From Oscillospiraceae bacterium (GTDB taxonomy: Bacteria; Bacillota; Clostridia; Oscillospirales; CAG-272): DNA of 39,035 nt. The DNA is taken from NCBI GenBank assembly GCA_015064785.1, contig SVRM01000032.1, positions 1-39,035 on the forward strand. The letters are read 5' to 3'. A program made the translations under genes and the position numbers. The notes beneath the pieces were generated by a model, which searched no databases, was not told the origin of the DNA, and was given only the letters and a program-made list of their open reading frames with translations. Shown here in pieces: positions 1-8,679 of this stretch (the stretch's first letter is position 1; each line of letters begins with the position of its first letter).

Positions 1-787
1 CTTAATCAATCCGATGGTTCCCGAGCGGATCGCCGAGGAATGCGGTGCCGCACCCGAGGATGCGATTTTAGAAATCGGTCCCGGCATCGGTACCATGACA
101 CAGTACCTGTGCGAAATGTACGAAAAGGTCGTCGCCGTGGAAATTGACCGCGCTCTGATCCCGGTGCTCGGCGAAACCCTTGCCGATTACGATAACGTCA
201 CCGTCATTGAGGGCGACATCATGAAAACCGACCTGCCCGCCCTGTTTGCCGAGCATTTTGATGGGAAAAACGTTACTGTCTGCGCCAATCTGCCTTATTA
301 TATCACAACGCCGATTCTGATGCTGCTGCTTGAATCAGGCATTCCGCTTGACAACATCACAGTCATGATTCAGAAAGAAGTCGCTGACCGCCTGTGTGCC
401 GCACCCGGTTCCGCAGAATACGGCGCCGTGACGGCATCCGTCAATTATTATGCGGAGGTCGAGAAGCTGTTCAACGTCTCCGCCGGCAATTTCCTCCCTG
501 CACCCAAGGTCGACTCCGCTGTTGTCCGTATGCGCCTGTACAAGGACAAGCCCGTCAAGGTGCAGAATGAGGATATGCTGTTCCGCGTCATCAAGTCTGC
601 CTTCGGTCAGCGCCGCAAGACCCTGCTCAATGCCCTCTCCGCCGGTATGGGAGAGTTCACAAAGACAGAGCTTTCCGAGGCGATCACAGAGGCGGGATTT
701 GCCGAAACCATCCGCGGAGAACGGCTGTCTGTCGCCGAATTCGGCCGTCTTGCCGACGTTCTCTGGGAACGCAAGCAACAGAAGTAA
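1..787 (+). CDS. rsmA: RsmA/KsgA 16S rRNA dimethyladenosine transferase (5' partial)
   Basis: S-adenosylmethionine-dependent enzyme that dimethylates two adjacent adenines near the 3' end of 16S rRNA during late 30S assembly. The reading frame is open from base 2 and encodes LINP before the first visible ATG (base 14). This matches the family's N-terminal FLINP segment, so the gene is cut by the window edge and roughly 20-30 residues are missing. Visible motifs are the SAM-binding ILEIGPGIGTMT, the catalytic NLPYY, the substrate-loop region EYGAVTASV and the family signature PAPKVDSAVVRM. The stop is 12 bases before the next gene, which probably shares the transcript. Function is assigned from family signatures and I see no defect in the visible part. 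Confidence 0.96.
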   Translation, partial: LINPMVPERIAEECGAAPEDAILEIGPGIGTMTQYLCEMYEKVVAVEIDRALIPVLGETLADYDNVTVIEGDIMKTDLPALFAEHFDGKNVTVCANLPYYITTPILMLLLESGIPLDNITVMIQKEVADRLCAAPGSAEYGAVTASVNYYAEVEKLFNVSAGNFLPAPKVDSAVVRMRLYKDKPVKVQNEDMLFRVIKSAFGQRRKTLLNALSAGMGEFTKTELSEAITEAGFAETIRGERLSVAEFGRLADVLWERKQQK

Positions 788-799
788 AGGATTACGGAT

Positions 800-1825
800 A
801 TGAAAAAAATCGTCAGAAAAACACTGAAAATCCTGCTGATTGTCCTCGCGGTCATCGCAGTTCTCGCGCTCGCCGCTGTGATCACAATCAAATGCTCCGG
901 CGCACACCGCTCCGATCCCGCCGATATCAGGCAGTATGAAATGACCAACCCGCACGCCAATACAATCACCGCTATCTCAGCCCACCGCTCCGGCGGTGGT
1001 ATTGCACCCGAAAACACGATGATGGCATTGAAAAACTGTGCAGAAAATCCCGATTTTTCCATCAGCGTCTTTGAGTTTGACCTGCACATCACCGCCGACG
1101 GATACTTAATCCTCCTGCACGATGATACACTTGACCGTACCTCCGACGCAGAAACCGTCTTCGGTGAAACCGAGGTGCGTCCGGAAAATAAAACACTCGC
1201 CGAGCTGAAAACGCTGAATATGGGTGCAAAGTTCAAAAATGATGCCGGTGAGATGCCGTTTGCCGCACTCACAGGCGATGCGGTTCCAAAGGATCTGCGT
1301 ATCCTGACCATCGACGAAACCCTTGACTACCTGTGCGCAATGGGAGAATACGATTTCATCATCGAAATCAAAAACAGCGGAGATCTCGGCCGCCGCGGTG
1401 TCGATACGCTGTGTGCGGTTCTGGAGAAGCGGAACCTGTTTGACCGTGTCGCATTCGGTACCTTCCATGAGGAAATCAGCCGGTATGTCGATGAAACCTA
1501 CCCGATGCTGTCCCGCAGCACCTCCATCGATGAGGTCATCTCCTTCTACATCGCCGCGCTGACAAACAGCAAAACATATGAGCCGCCGTGTACCGTTCTG
1601 CAAATCCCGTTTACCGCAAAGTACCTCAATATGGGCATCAACCTCGGCACAGCACAGGTCATCAATTATGCCCACAGCCACAATATGGCAATCCAGTACT
1701 GGACCATCAACAACGAGGATGATATGCGTTATCTCGTCTCCATGGGTGCCGACTGCATCATGACCGACTATCCCGACCGTCTCTACCGCGTCATGACCGA
1801 CATGGGTATCCTCGCAGAAAACTGA
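800..1825 (+). CDS. Membrane-anchored glycerophosphodiester phosphodiesterase
   Basis: 341-residue GDPD-family protein. Residues about 9-31 form one hydrophobic helix after a basic start (MKKIVRK), so the catalytic domain should face outside, anchored in the membrane. The TIM-barrel signatures are present: HRSGGG with PEN (H62, E71), the metal-ligand pair E92/D94 in FEFDLH, the second histidine in HDDTLDRT (H107) and EIKN further on. The family hydrolyses glycerophosphodiesters to glycerol-3-phosphate plus an alcohol; membrane-anchored forms act on lipid or teichoic-acid breakdown products. The ATG has an AAAGGA site 10 bases upstream and follows rsmA by 12 bases. Exact substrate is unknown. 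Confidence 0.93.
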   Translation: MKKIVRKTLKILLIVLAVIAVLALAAVITIKCSGAHRSDPADIRQYEMTNPHANTITAISAHRSGGGIAPENTMMALKNCAENPDFSISVFEFDLHITADGYLILLHDDTLDRTSDAETVFGETEVRPENKTLAELKTLNMGAKFKNDAGEMPFAALTGDAVPKDLRILTIDETLDYLCAMGEYDFIIEIKNSGDLGRRGVDTLCAVLEKRNLFDRVAFGTFHEEISRYVDETYPMLSRSTSIDEVISFYIAALTNSKTYEPPCTVLQIPFTAKYLNMGINLGTAQVINYAHSHNMAIQYWTINNEDDMRYLVSMGADCIMTDYPDRLYRVMTDMGILAEN

Positions 1826-1870
1826 CAGACCGTCAGCACAGTATCCATCCCCAAACAATCAAACAGCCAA

Positions 1871-1917
1871 ATGAGCTGCCGCAGGAGTCATTCTGCCGCA
1901 GCTCATTGTTTTGTTGT
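1871..1917 (+). terminator. Terminator between the GDPD gene and the convergent SLH gene
   Basis: ATGAGCTGCCGCAG pairs with CTGCCGCAGCTCAT across an 8-base loop (1871-1906): nine pairs, one mismatch, then four pairs. A T-rich run (TGTTTTGTTGT) follows on the + strand. It lies just after the GDPD stop and before the stop of the opposing gene, and may serve both strands weakly. Confidence 0.7.
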
Positions 1918-1920
1918 CCG

Positions 1921-3240
1921 TCAGTCCGTTGCATCCATCGCCGCCGCCAGCATCTGCGCACACTGCGCACGGTCAACCGCACCGGCAGGATCGGCAGCAG
2001 TCATAATTCCGGCGGCACAAACCGAGGAAAAAGCTCCGACACACCACGCCGGCATCACCGCTTCCTCCTCTGCCGAAAATACCGGCAGCGCGGCAGGTGT
2101 ACCGACATCAAACAGCCGGTACAGAATCACGGCCGCTTCCGCACGCGTAATTCCTTCATCATAGTGAAAGACCGCCTCTCCATCCGCTCCGGTACCGCCC
2201 TGAATGATTCCATCCCCATATGCCGCCGCAAGATACCCCGACAGATAATCGGGAATCTCGTCAGCATTGGCAAACATCGGAAGCGCAGCAGTTTCCAGCC
2301 CGTCATATCCCGCAGCACGCATCGCACAAACCAGAAATTCCCCGCGCGTCACCGCCGTATCCGGCGCAAAGAAGGAATGCTCCCCAAGTGATGTTCCGGA
2401 AAAAATCCCATCCTCTGTCAGCCGCATCGCCGCCGCGGCACACCAGTGTCCGTCCAGATCGGTGTAATACAAATCCTCATCAGCACGCCGCACCGAAAGC
2501 GATGTGCGCACAATCTCACTCTGATTGCCCCATGGATCCGTCACACGCCAGCTGAAAACATCCGACCCGCGCATTCCATCCGATGGCGTATAAACAAAGC
2601 TCCCGTCCTGCGCATTGAGTGTCACCGACCCTTTTTTCGGCTGACGGACAATCTCATAGGTCAGATCGTCAAATTCGGGATCCGATGCATTCAGCACCGC
2701 AAATACGGGAACATCAGTGTAGGTTGTCATATGCCGTTCCGATCCGGTCGGTGCATCATTGGACGCCGACAGCAGATACATCATGCAGGAAAGCGGCACC
2801 GCAGTTTCATAAGCACTGCCCGATGCGGTAAACGTAAACGAGGCGCTGACCGGAATCCCTTCCTCCGATATGTCCCCGCTCCCCGTCGGAACAAACCGCA
2901 GCCCGTGCAGAACCGAAACCGATAACCGCGATCCCGCTGCCAATGTCATGCCGCCGAGCTTCAGAATCCCTTTCCCCGGATCCGGCAGCGTCGTCAGCGT
3001 AATCTCCGTCGGCGTGTAGCCAAGAACCGACGAAAAATCCTCCTGCGAAAAACAAAGTGCCTCGCCGATTACACCGTTTTTCTTCATGGTTGTCTGCGCC
3101 GCAAGCACACGGATCGCCGGTGAAATCACAACCGGCTCCTCAGCAGCTGCATCATCCTCCTCAGCAGCCGCAGGATAAGCCATCAAATGCGCTCCAAGCA
3201 GTACCGCACATAAAAACGCCGTTACGCGGAATCGTTTCAT
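1921..3240 (-). CDS. Secreted S-layer-homology protein with cadherin-like modules
   Basis: 439 residues from the ATG at 3240, chosen over an upstream in-frame ATG because GGAAAGGA lies just before it and a signal peptide starts there (MKRFRV, hydrophobic core, AAA cleavage region near residue 26). Residues about 75-145 and 165-250 look like two beta-sandwich repeats of the cadherin-like/tandem-95 type; the second contains NASDPEFDDLTYEIV and GSFVYTPSDGMRGSDVFS. Three SLH repeats fill residues about 258-437, with the typical DLDGHWCAAAAMRL, TRGEFL and ITRAEAAVILYRLF pieces. SLH domains bind pyruvylated secondary wall polymers, so this is probably a surface-attached structural or adhesion protein. 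No enzymatic domain is visible. It is transcribed alone, divergent from the glycan operon. Confidence 0.88.
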   Translation of the reverse strand: MKRFRVTAFLCAVLLGAHLMAYPAAAEEDDAAAEEPVVISPAIRVLAAQTTMKKNGVIGEALCFSQEDFSSVLGYTPTEITLTTLPDPGKGILKLGGMTLAAGSRLSVSVLHGLRFVPTGSGDISEEGIPVSASFTFTASGSAYETAVPLSCMMYLLSASNDAPTGSERHMTTYTDVPVFAVLNASDPEFDDLTYEIVRQPKKGSVTLNAQDGSFVYTPSDGMRGSDVFSWRVTDPWGNQSEIVRTSLSVRRADEDLYYTDLDGHWCAAAAMRLTEDGIFSGTSLGEHSFFAPDTAVTRGEFLVCAMRAAGYDGLETAALPMFANADEIPDYLSGYLAAAYGDGIIQGGTGADGEAVFHYDEGITRAEAAVILYRLFDVGTPAALPVFSAEEEAVMPAWCVGAFSSVCAAGIMTAADPAGAVDRAQCAQMLAAAMDATD

Positions 3241-3367
3241 AAAAAATCCATCCTTTCCGAAAAGCATCGGTATCACCGTCAGTCGGCACCGCGCCGCCAA
3301 CAGTACCTCTGTCCCCATCGTATGGCAGATAAGCCGTTTTTATACCGCACTTTTTTCAAAAAATGAC

Positions 3368-3396
3368 TTGTGTACAGCGCAAATCTGTGATATACT
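3368..3396 (+). promoter_or_regulatory. Sigma-A promoter of the GH141-like/beta-mannosidase operon
   Basis: TTGTGT (3368-3373), a 17-base spacer, then TATACT (3391-3396) preceded by TG, giving an extended -10. It lies 31 bases before the GH141-like start codon, in the divergent gap with the SLH gene. Confidence 0.65.
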
Positions 3397-3427
3397 GATA
3401 ACAACCAATCATACCGGAAAGGAAACA

Positions 3428-5434
3428 ATGACCATGATTTCATACCGTGACTGCAATACATTATTCGTCTCTCCCACAGGAACAGGAAACGGCAAATATC
3501 CCGATGACCGCATCCCCGGCGGCGGACCGTGCGGTTCCCTCACGCAAGTGCTTGATCTGATCGATATGATGCGCGGCGGCGGAATGCTTCAGCCGATCAC
3601 CGTCCGCCTCCATGCGGGCAATTATTGTCTTTCCTCTCCGCTCACCCTCCGTCCAACCATGTCCAATGTCACCTTTGAACCGTTCGGCGACGGTGATGTC
3701 TGCATCAGCGGCGGCAGACCTGTCACAGGCTTTGAAAAAACAACTTACCGCGGTGTTTCATGCCTCGGCGCATTCCTCCCGGAAGTCCGGGACGGCAAAT
3801 GGACCTTCACCGACCTGTGGGTCAACGGTCTGCACGCAGAGAAAACCCGTCTCCCCGCCTCTGGCTATTTCCGCATGAAGGAAACAGAGAATCCAACCAC
3901 CGCACTGTTCGGTCCGTCATCGTGGTTCACAGCCGAGGAGGAGGACCTTTCGCAGTTCGCATCGCTGTACGCCTTTGAGGATACCATCGTATCCTTCAAC
4001 CATTACTGGATCGATGAGCATACCCCTGTCACCGCGCTTGATCGGGAAACCGGACGTGTCACAATGACCTACCGTTCCCGCTTCAATATCCGCCCGGGAC
4101 AGGAATACATCCTCGAAAACGTCGCTGAGCAATTTGCCAACCCCGGCGAATGGTATCTTGACCGCGCCAAGGGAATGCTCTACTATATCCCGCGCAATGA
4201 AACAGAAACAGCGGAATCCATCGATGTCTGGGCGCCGGTCAGCGAAAAGCTGATTGTCATCACCGGTCAGCCGGACAATCCTGTCACCGGTGTGCGCTTT
4301 ATGAACCTCACCTTCGCATATACCCGCGGAGACTATGCCTCCGGACGCGATGTCAACGGTGCAGCAGGGGAAGCCTTCGGATCCGATGCACAGGCAGTCT
4401 CCAACGCACACGGTGCCATCGAGCTTACCTATGCCCGCAACGTTGTATTTGATGCCTGCCGTCTCCGCAATTACGGTATCCACGGCTTCAACGTCAAAGA
4501 GGGCTGCCGCTCGGTAAAAATCGAGCGCTGTACGCTGTATGACGGCGGTGCCGGCGGTGTCCGTATCTGCGGCGGCACATGGGGCGCACCCGAGCACACA
4601 ATGACACAGAACATCACCGTTTCCGACTGCGCAATTACCCACGTCGGTCAGCGGTATTTCGCCGCCTGCGGTGTTCTCTTAATGCACGCATCGGAATGTG
4701 ATATCATCCACAACGAAATCGGCGACCTCTACTATACCGGCGTTTCCGTCGGCTGGACATGGGGGTATGCAAAGACTGTCTGCCGTGACAACCGCATCAT
4801 GTATAACCACATCTACGACCTCGGCAAGGGCTTTCTGTCCGATATGGGCGGCGTCTACCTGCTCGGTTCACAGCCCGGCACCGTCGTCTCGCATAATGTC
4901 ATCCATGATATCAAGTGCAAGGAGTACGGCGGTTGGGCGCTGTATACCGACGAAGGCTCGGCAGGCATCCTGCTCGAATACAACCTCTGCTATAACACCT
5001 CCTCCAACAGTTACCACCAGCACTACGGCTCCTCCAATGTCGTGCGCAATAACATCTTTGCACTGGCAGACGATAACATGCTCCGTGTCTCCCGCGCCGA
5101 ACCGCACCTGTCCATCATGTTCACCGGCAACATCGTATACTCCGGCGGCACCCCGATGCTCGCGGAATACGGTATGCCGCTGGAAGAAGGCGCGATTGTG
5201 TCGAACCGCAACCTGTTCTGGAACACACAGGGAGAAGTAAAGTATTCCACGCAGGACACGCTCCCCACGCTTGATGCAGCACAAGCTGCCGGCATGGAGG
5301 AGGACTCCGTCATCGCCGATCCCGGCTTTGCTGATCCAGAAAACGGCGACTTCACCCTGCCCGCCGACTCTCCTGCATACAGCATCGGCTTCGTCCCGTT
5401 TGACCATTCTGTCTGCGGTCCGCGCAAATCATAA
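3428..5434 (+). CDS. Right-handed beta-helix glycoside hydrolase, GH141-like
   Basis: 668 residues from the ATG at 3428, preceded closely by GGAAAGGAAA; an ATG two codons later is possible, and the longer upstream reading lacks a ribosome site. There is no signal peptide, so the protein should be cytoplasmic. The N-terminal part has FVSPTGTGNG and PITVRLHAGNYCLSSPLTL, then GEWYLDRAKGMLYYIP, and a long parallel beta-helix from about residue 290 (VTGVRFMNLTFAYTRGDY, VSVGWTWGY, NRIMYNHIYDLG). This layout matches GH141 proteins, a family with characterised alpha-L-fucosidase and xylanase members. The catalytic residues cannot be assigned with certainty here. First gene of an operon with a beta-mannosidase 24 bases downstream, which suggests release of a sugar from a mannose-containing oligosaccharide. 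It could instead be a lyase or epimerase-type beta-helix protein. Confidence 0.78.
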   Translation: MTMISYRDCNTLFVSPTGTGNGKYPDDRIPGGGPCGSLTQVLDLIDMMRGGGMLQPITVRLHAGNYCLSSPLTLRPTMSNVTFEPFGDGDVCISGGRPVTGFEKTTYRGVSCLGAFLPEVRDGKWTFTDLWVNGLHAEKTRLPASGYFRMKETENPTTALFGPSSWFTAEEEDLSQFASLYAFEDTIVSFNHYWIDEHTPVTALDRETGRVTMTYRSRFNIRPGQEYILENVAEQFANPGEWYLDRAKGMLYYIPRNETETAESIDVWAPVSEKLIVITGQPDNPVTGVRFMNLTFAYTRGDYASGRDVNGAAGEAFGSDAQAVSNAHGAIELTYARNVVFDACRLRNYGIHGFNVKEGCRSVKIERCTLYDGGAGGVRICGGTWGAPEHTMTQNITVSDCAITHVGQRYFAACGVLLMHASECDIIHNEIGDLYYTGVSVGWTWGYAKTVCRDNRIMYNHIYDLGKGFLSDMGGVYLLGSQPGTVVSHNVIHDIKCKEYGGWALYTDEGSAGILLEYNLCYNTSSNSYHQHYGSSNVVRNNIFALADDNMLRVSRAEPHLSIMFTGNIVYSGGTPMLAEYGMPLEEGAIVSNRNLFWNTQGEVKYSTQDTLPTLDAAQAAGMEEDSVIADPGFADPENGDFTLPADSPAYSIGFVPFDHSVCGPRKS

Positions 5435-5458
5435 CAAAATGACCGAAAGGAAATTCCC

Positions 5459-7963
5459 ATGAAAACAACAACCATCGATCTGTGCGGCAGCTGGCAATGC
5501 CATATTACCGACGGCGGTACCCATACCTATGATATCACCGCAGCAGTCCCCGGCTGTGTCCATACCGATCTTCAGAATGCCGGCATCCTCGGCGACCTGT
5601 TCTGGCGCACCAATCATGATACCTGCCAGTGGGTCGAGCAGTGTGATGTCACCTACAGCCGCACCTTTTTCGCCGCATCTGCGGAACCGAATACCCGTCT
5701 GACCTTTGAGGGCCTTGATGTTTACTGTTCCGTCTGGCTCAACGGCATCTGTATCGGCGAAGCAGACGACATGTTCCATCCGTGGTCCTATCCTGTTGAC
5801 GGTATCCTGACCGCCGGAGAAAACACCATCGAAGTCCGCTTCCGCTCGCCGATCTGCGAGGTAGAAGGACTTCCGAAGCGTTCCGGCGCATTCACGACAG
5901 AACGCATGTATACCCGCCGCATCCAGTGTACCTACGGATGGGACTGGGTCGCACGCTTCGTCACCATGGGCATCTGGAAGCCGGTCTATCTGGAAACCCG
6001 TCACCCGGACCGCCTGACCGATGTTTATGTTTACACCAAAGACATCAACGCCTACGCGGCACAGCTTGCCGTGCGTGCATCTTTTACCGATATCACAGGC
6101 AATGCCGCCGCTGATTTTGTCATTCTCGATCCAAGCGGCACACCGGTATACAGAAGATCCCGCCGCCTCCTTCCGACCATCCTGGGCGAAACCGATACCG
6201 TGATTGCATTCCATGCCGACATCCGCGATGCCCGGCTCTGGTATCCGATCGGATACGGAGAACAGCCGCTGTATACGCTGTGCATCTTCGTCGATGGTGA
6301 GGAAGTCCGCCGGGAACGCTTCGGTATCCGAACCGTCGTCCTGCTGGAGCTTGAGGATATCCCAGGCTCGGAGGACGCTGCTCTGGCGCAAACCTTGAAA
6401 CAAACACCGCAATTACAGGAATGGGACAGAAATGAAGGCTCCTCCTGCTTCCATCTGCTCATCAACGGTGTGCGCATTTTCTGCACCGGTGCCAACTGGG
6501 TACCGTGTGAGCCGTTCCCCTCCGCCGAAACCGACGAGAAGCTCCGCCGACTTGTGCGCCGCGCGGCTGACGGCGGATACAATATGCTCCGCGTCTGGGG
6601 CGGCGGTATTTTCGAGCATGAGGCATTTTATGCCGCCTGTGACGAGGTCGGTGTTCTGGTCACGCAGGACTTTCTGATGGCGTGCGGTCAGTATCCGGAG
6701 GAAGACGATGCGTTCATTGAAAAGCTGACGCACGAAACAGAGGCTGCTGCACTGTCCCTGCGCAACCACCCCTGCCTTGTATGGTGGTCCGGCGACAATG
6801 AAAATGCCGTCGCAGGAGATGAAAACATGGCGCACTATTCCGGCCGCCGGGCCGCATTGGAAGGCATCGCACCGATCCTTTCCAAGCTGGACCCCGCAAG
6901 ACCGTTTCTGCCCTCCAGCCCATACGGCGGTATCCCATATGCATCAGGTGTCCGCGGTACAACACACAATACGCAGTTCCTCGGTACCTTCTTTGCCTGG
7001 GTACGCGGCGGTGCGCTGGAAAATTACCGCGAAATCATGGAATCATACCTCTCCCGCTTCTGCGCAGAACAGCCGGCACTCGGTATGCCGTATATCTCCT
7101 CGCTGCGTCGCTTCATGACCGAGGAGGATATCTTCGGCGATGATGTTTCCGTCTCCGAATACCATACAAAAAACAATCCGGGTCTTGGCGCTATCACCCT
7201 GTATGGCTACATCGACCGCATGGCGCGCGGCATGTTCGGCGAGTACCGTGACGGATTCGACCGCATTTATAAGATGCAGCTGCTCCACTGCGAGTGGGTC
7301 CGCCTCATGGTCGAGCTGTACCGCCGTCATGCATGGTATTCCTCCGGCATGATTTTCTGGATGTTTAATGACTGCTGGCCCGCCGCCAACAGCTGGTCGC
7401 ATGTCGATTATGACGGCAGACCCAAGCCCGCATTCTATACCTTCCGCCGCACAGCAAAACCGCTGATCGCATCGGTCACCGAGGAGAGAGGACAGTACCG
7501 CGTGTACGTCTGCCACCGCGGCATGACCGCTGTCTCCGGACACGGTCGGCTGTACCGGTACAACATCATAACCGGCGAGGAAGACCCCATCGCATCGGCA
7601 GCCTTTGATGCACTATGCAACGAAAGCCGCGTCATCCTTACGGCAGATAAGGCCGACATCGCCCTCGACCGTGAGCATGTTCTGCTCTTTGACCTGTATG
7701 ACCGGAACACGGCCGACAGTGTATGTGACCGTGCGTATTTCCTGCCGCTTGCCTTTGGTCAGATGACATTTGCCGCCCCGACCGCAGACAACCCGCTGTA
7801 TACCCTCACCGAGGACACGGATACTTACCATATCACTGCACACGAAACCGTCCCTGTTCTGCTGCTGGATACCCCGTATCTGCTCTCCGATAACAGCATG
7901 TTCCTCAAGCGCGGCGAATGTGTAACGATTTACAAGCAAGAGGAGGTCATCACCAATGGCTAA
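5459..7963 (+). CDS. GH2 beta-mannosidase
   Basis: 834 residues, a normal length for the family, without a signal peptide. It removes terminal beta-linked mannose from oligosaccharides in the cytoplasm. Domain order is a GH2 sugar-binding sandwich (about 1-180, with VPGCVHTDL, DVYCSVWLNG and TYGWDWVARF), an Ig-like sandwich, and a TIM barrel from about residue 320 (NWVPCEPFP, NMLRVWGGGIFE). The acid/base is expected at E448 in WWSGDNEN and the nucleophile at E537 in FCAEQPALG; the 89-residue spacing fits characterised beta-mannosidases. VPGCVHTDL and RVWGGGI separate it from beta-galactosidases. AAAGGAA lies 7 bases before the ATG. Its last 8 bases overlap the next gene, so translation is coupled. 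Confidence 0.93.
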   Translation: MKTTTIDLCGSWQCHITDGGTHTYDITAAVPGCVHTDLQNAGILGDLFWRTNHDTCQWVEQCDVTYSRTFFAASAEPNTRLTFEGLDVYCSVWLNGICIGEADDMFHPWSYPVDGILTAGENTIEVRFRSPICEVEGLPKRSGAFTTERMYTRRIQCTYGWDWVARFVTMGIWKPVYLETRHPDRLTDVYVYTKDINAYAAQLAVRASFTDITGNAAADFVILDPSGTPVYRRSRRLLPTILGETDTVIAFHADIRDARLWYPIGYGEQPLYTLCIFVDGEEVRRERFGIRTVVLLELEDIPGSEDAALAQTLKQTPQLQEWDRNEGSSCFHLLINGVRIFCTGANWVPCEPFPSAETDEKLRRLVRRAADGGYNMLRVWGGGIFEHEAFYAACDEVGVLVTQDFLMACGQYPEEDDAFIEKLTHETEAAALSLRNHPCLVWWSGDNENAVAGDENMAHYSGRRAALEGIAPILSKLDPARPFLPSSPYGGIPYASGVRGTTHNTQFLGTFFAWVRGGALENYREIMESYLSRFCAEQPALGMPYISSLRRFMTEEDIFGDDVSVSEYHTKNNPGLGAITLYGYIDRMARGMFGEYRDGFDRIYKMQLLHCEWVRLMVELYRRHAWYSSGMIFWMFNDCWPAANSWSHVDYDGRPKPAFYTFRRTAKPLIASVTEERGQYRVYVCHRGMTAVSGHGRLYRYNIITGEEDPIASAAFDALCNESRVILTADKADIALDREHVLLFDLYDRNTADSVCDRAYFLPLAFGQMTFAAPTADNPLYTLTEDTDTYHITAHETVPVLLLDTPYLLSDNSMFLKRGECVTIYKQEEVITNG

Positions 7964-8606
7964 AATCGCATGGCGCGGCGGTGCGCTGGTTGCCCCGGTA
8001 CCGCCTGCAATGATCTCCTGCGGAACCATGGAACAGTCCAACATTATCACCGTCGCATGGACCGGCATTCTCGGCACCGTTCCGCCAAAAACCTATATCT
8101 CCGTCCGCCCGCTCCGCCATTCGTACAATATCATCCGTGAAAGCGGTGAATTTGTCATCAATCTGACAACCGAGGCACTGATCCACGCGGCAGACTACTG
8201 CGGGATGTACACCGGCGCCAAGGTCGACAAATTCTCCGCATGTGCGCTGACAAAAGAAGAAGTCCCCGGCTTCTCCTGTCCGATGATCGCAGAAGCACCG
8301 CTGTCGCTTGCATGCCGTGTAACCGAGGTTGTCCCGATGGGATCGCACGATATGTTCATCGCAGATGTTGTATCCGTCCACGTCGATGAGACGCTGATTG
8401 ACGCAAACGGAAAACTGCGGCTGGAGATGGCACACCTTGCGGCATTTGCGCACGGCGAGTACTACGGGCTTGGCAAAAAGCTCGGTTGGTTTGGCTTTTC
8501 CGCTGTCAAAAAGAAAAAAAAGAAATCACCGCAGCAAGAACAAAACCGTCACCCAAAGCCCCACACCGCCCACAAAAAGCCGCCCAAAAACAAACCGAAA
8601 GCGTAG
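7956..8606 (+). CDS. Flavin-reductase-like FMN-binding protein with basic tail
   Basis: 216 residues. Residues 1-180 match the flavin reductase/flavoredoxin split-barrel family that binds FMN (PPAMISCG, NIITVAWTGILGTVPPKTYI, GEFVINLT, HDMFIADV). Such proteins pass electrons from NAD(P)H or a donor to FMN or a partner; the substrate here is unknown. The ATG overlaps the end of the beta-mannosidase gene by 8 bases, an odd partner for a glycosidase. From residue 185 a poly-lysine stretch begins a tail of about 32 residues rich in Lys, Pro and His, absent from usual members and probably disordered. The tail starts at an A-rich run containing A AAA AAG. Assignment to the fold is firm; the redox role is inferred. 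Confidence 0.85.
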   Translation: MAKIAWRGGALVAPVPPAMISCGTMEQSNIITVAWTGILGTVPPKTYISVRPLRHSYNIIRESGEFVINLTTEALIHAADYCGMYTGAKVDKFSACALTKEEVPGFSCPMIAEAPLSLACRVTEVVPMGSHDMFIADVVSVHVDETLIDANGKLRLEMAHLAAFAHGEYYGLGKKLGWFGFSAVKKKKKKSPQQEQNRHPKPHTAHKKPPKNKPKA

Positions 8607-8640
8607 ATGTGTATCGTTGCACATCCGAACAAAAATTTCT

Positions 8641-8670
8641 GCCGTATCCCAAGCACACAAGGGATACGGC
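8641..8670. terminator. Bidirectional terminator between the flavin-reductase gene and tcdA
   Basis: Perfect 10-bp stem GCCGTATCCC/GGGATACGGC with a 10-base loop. On the - strand it is followed by AGAAATTTTTG, a clear T-run for the tcdA operon; on the + strand the tail (AGCTGTATTTTATTG) is weaker. Confidence 0.85.
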
Positions 8671-8679
8671 AGCTGTATT

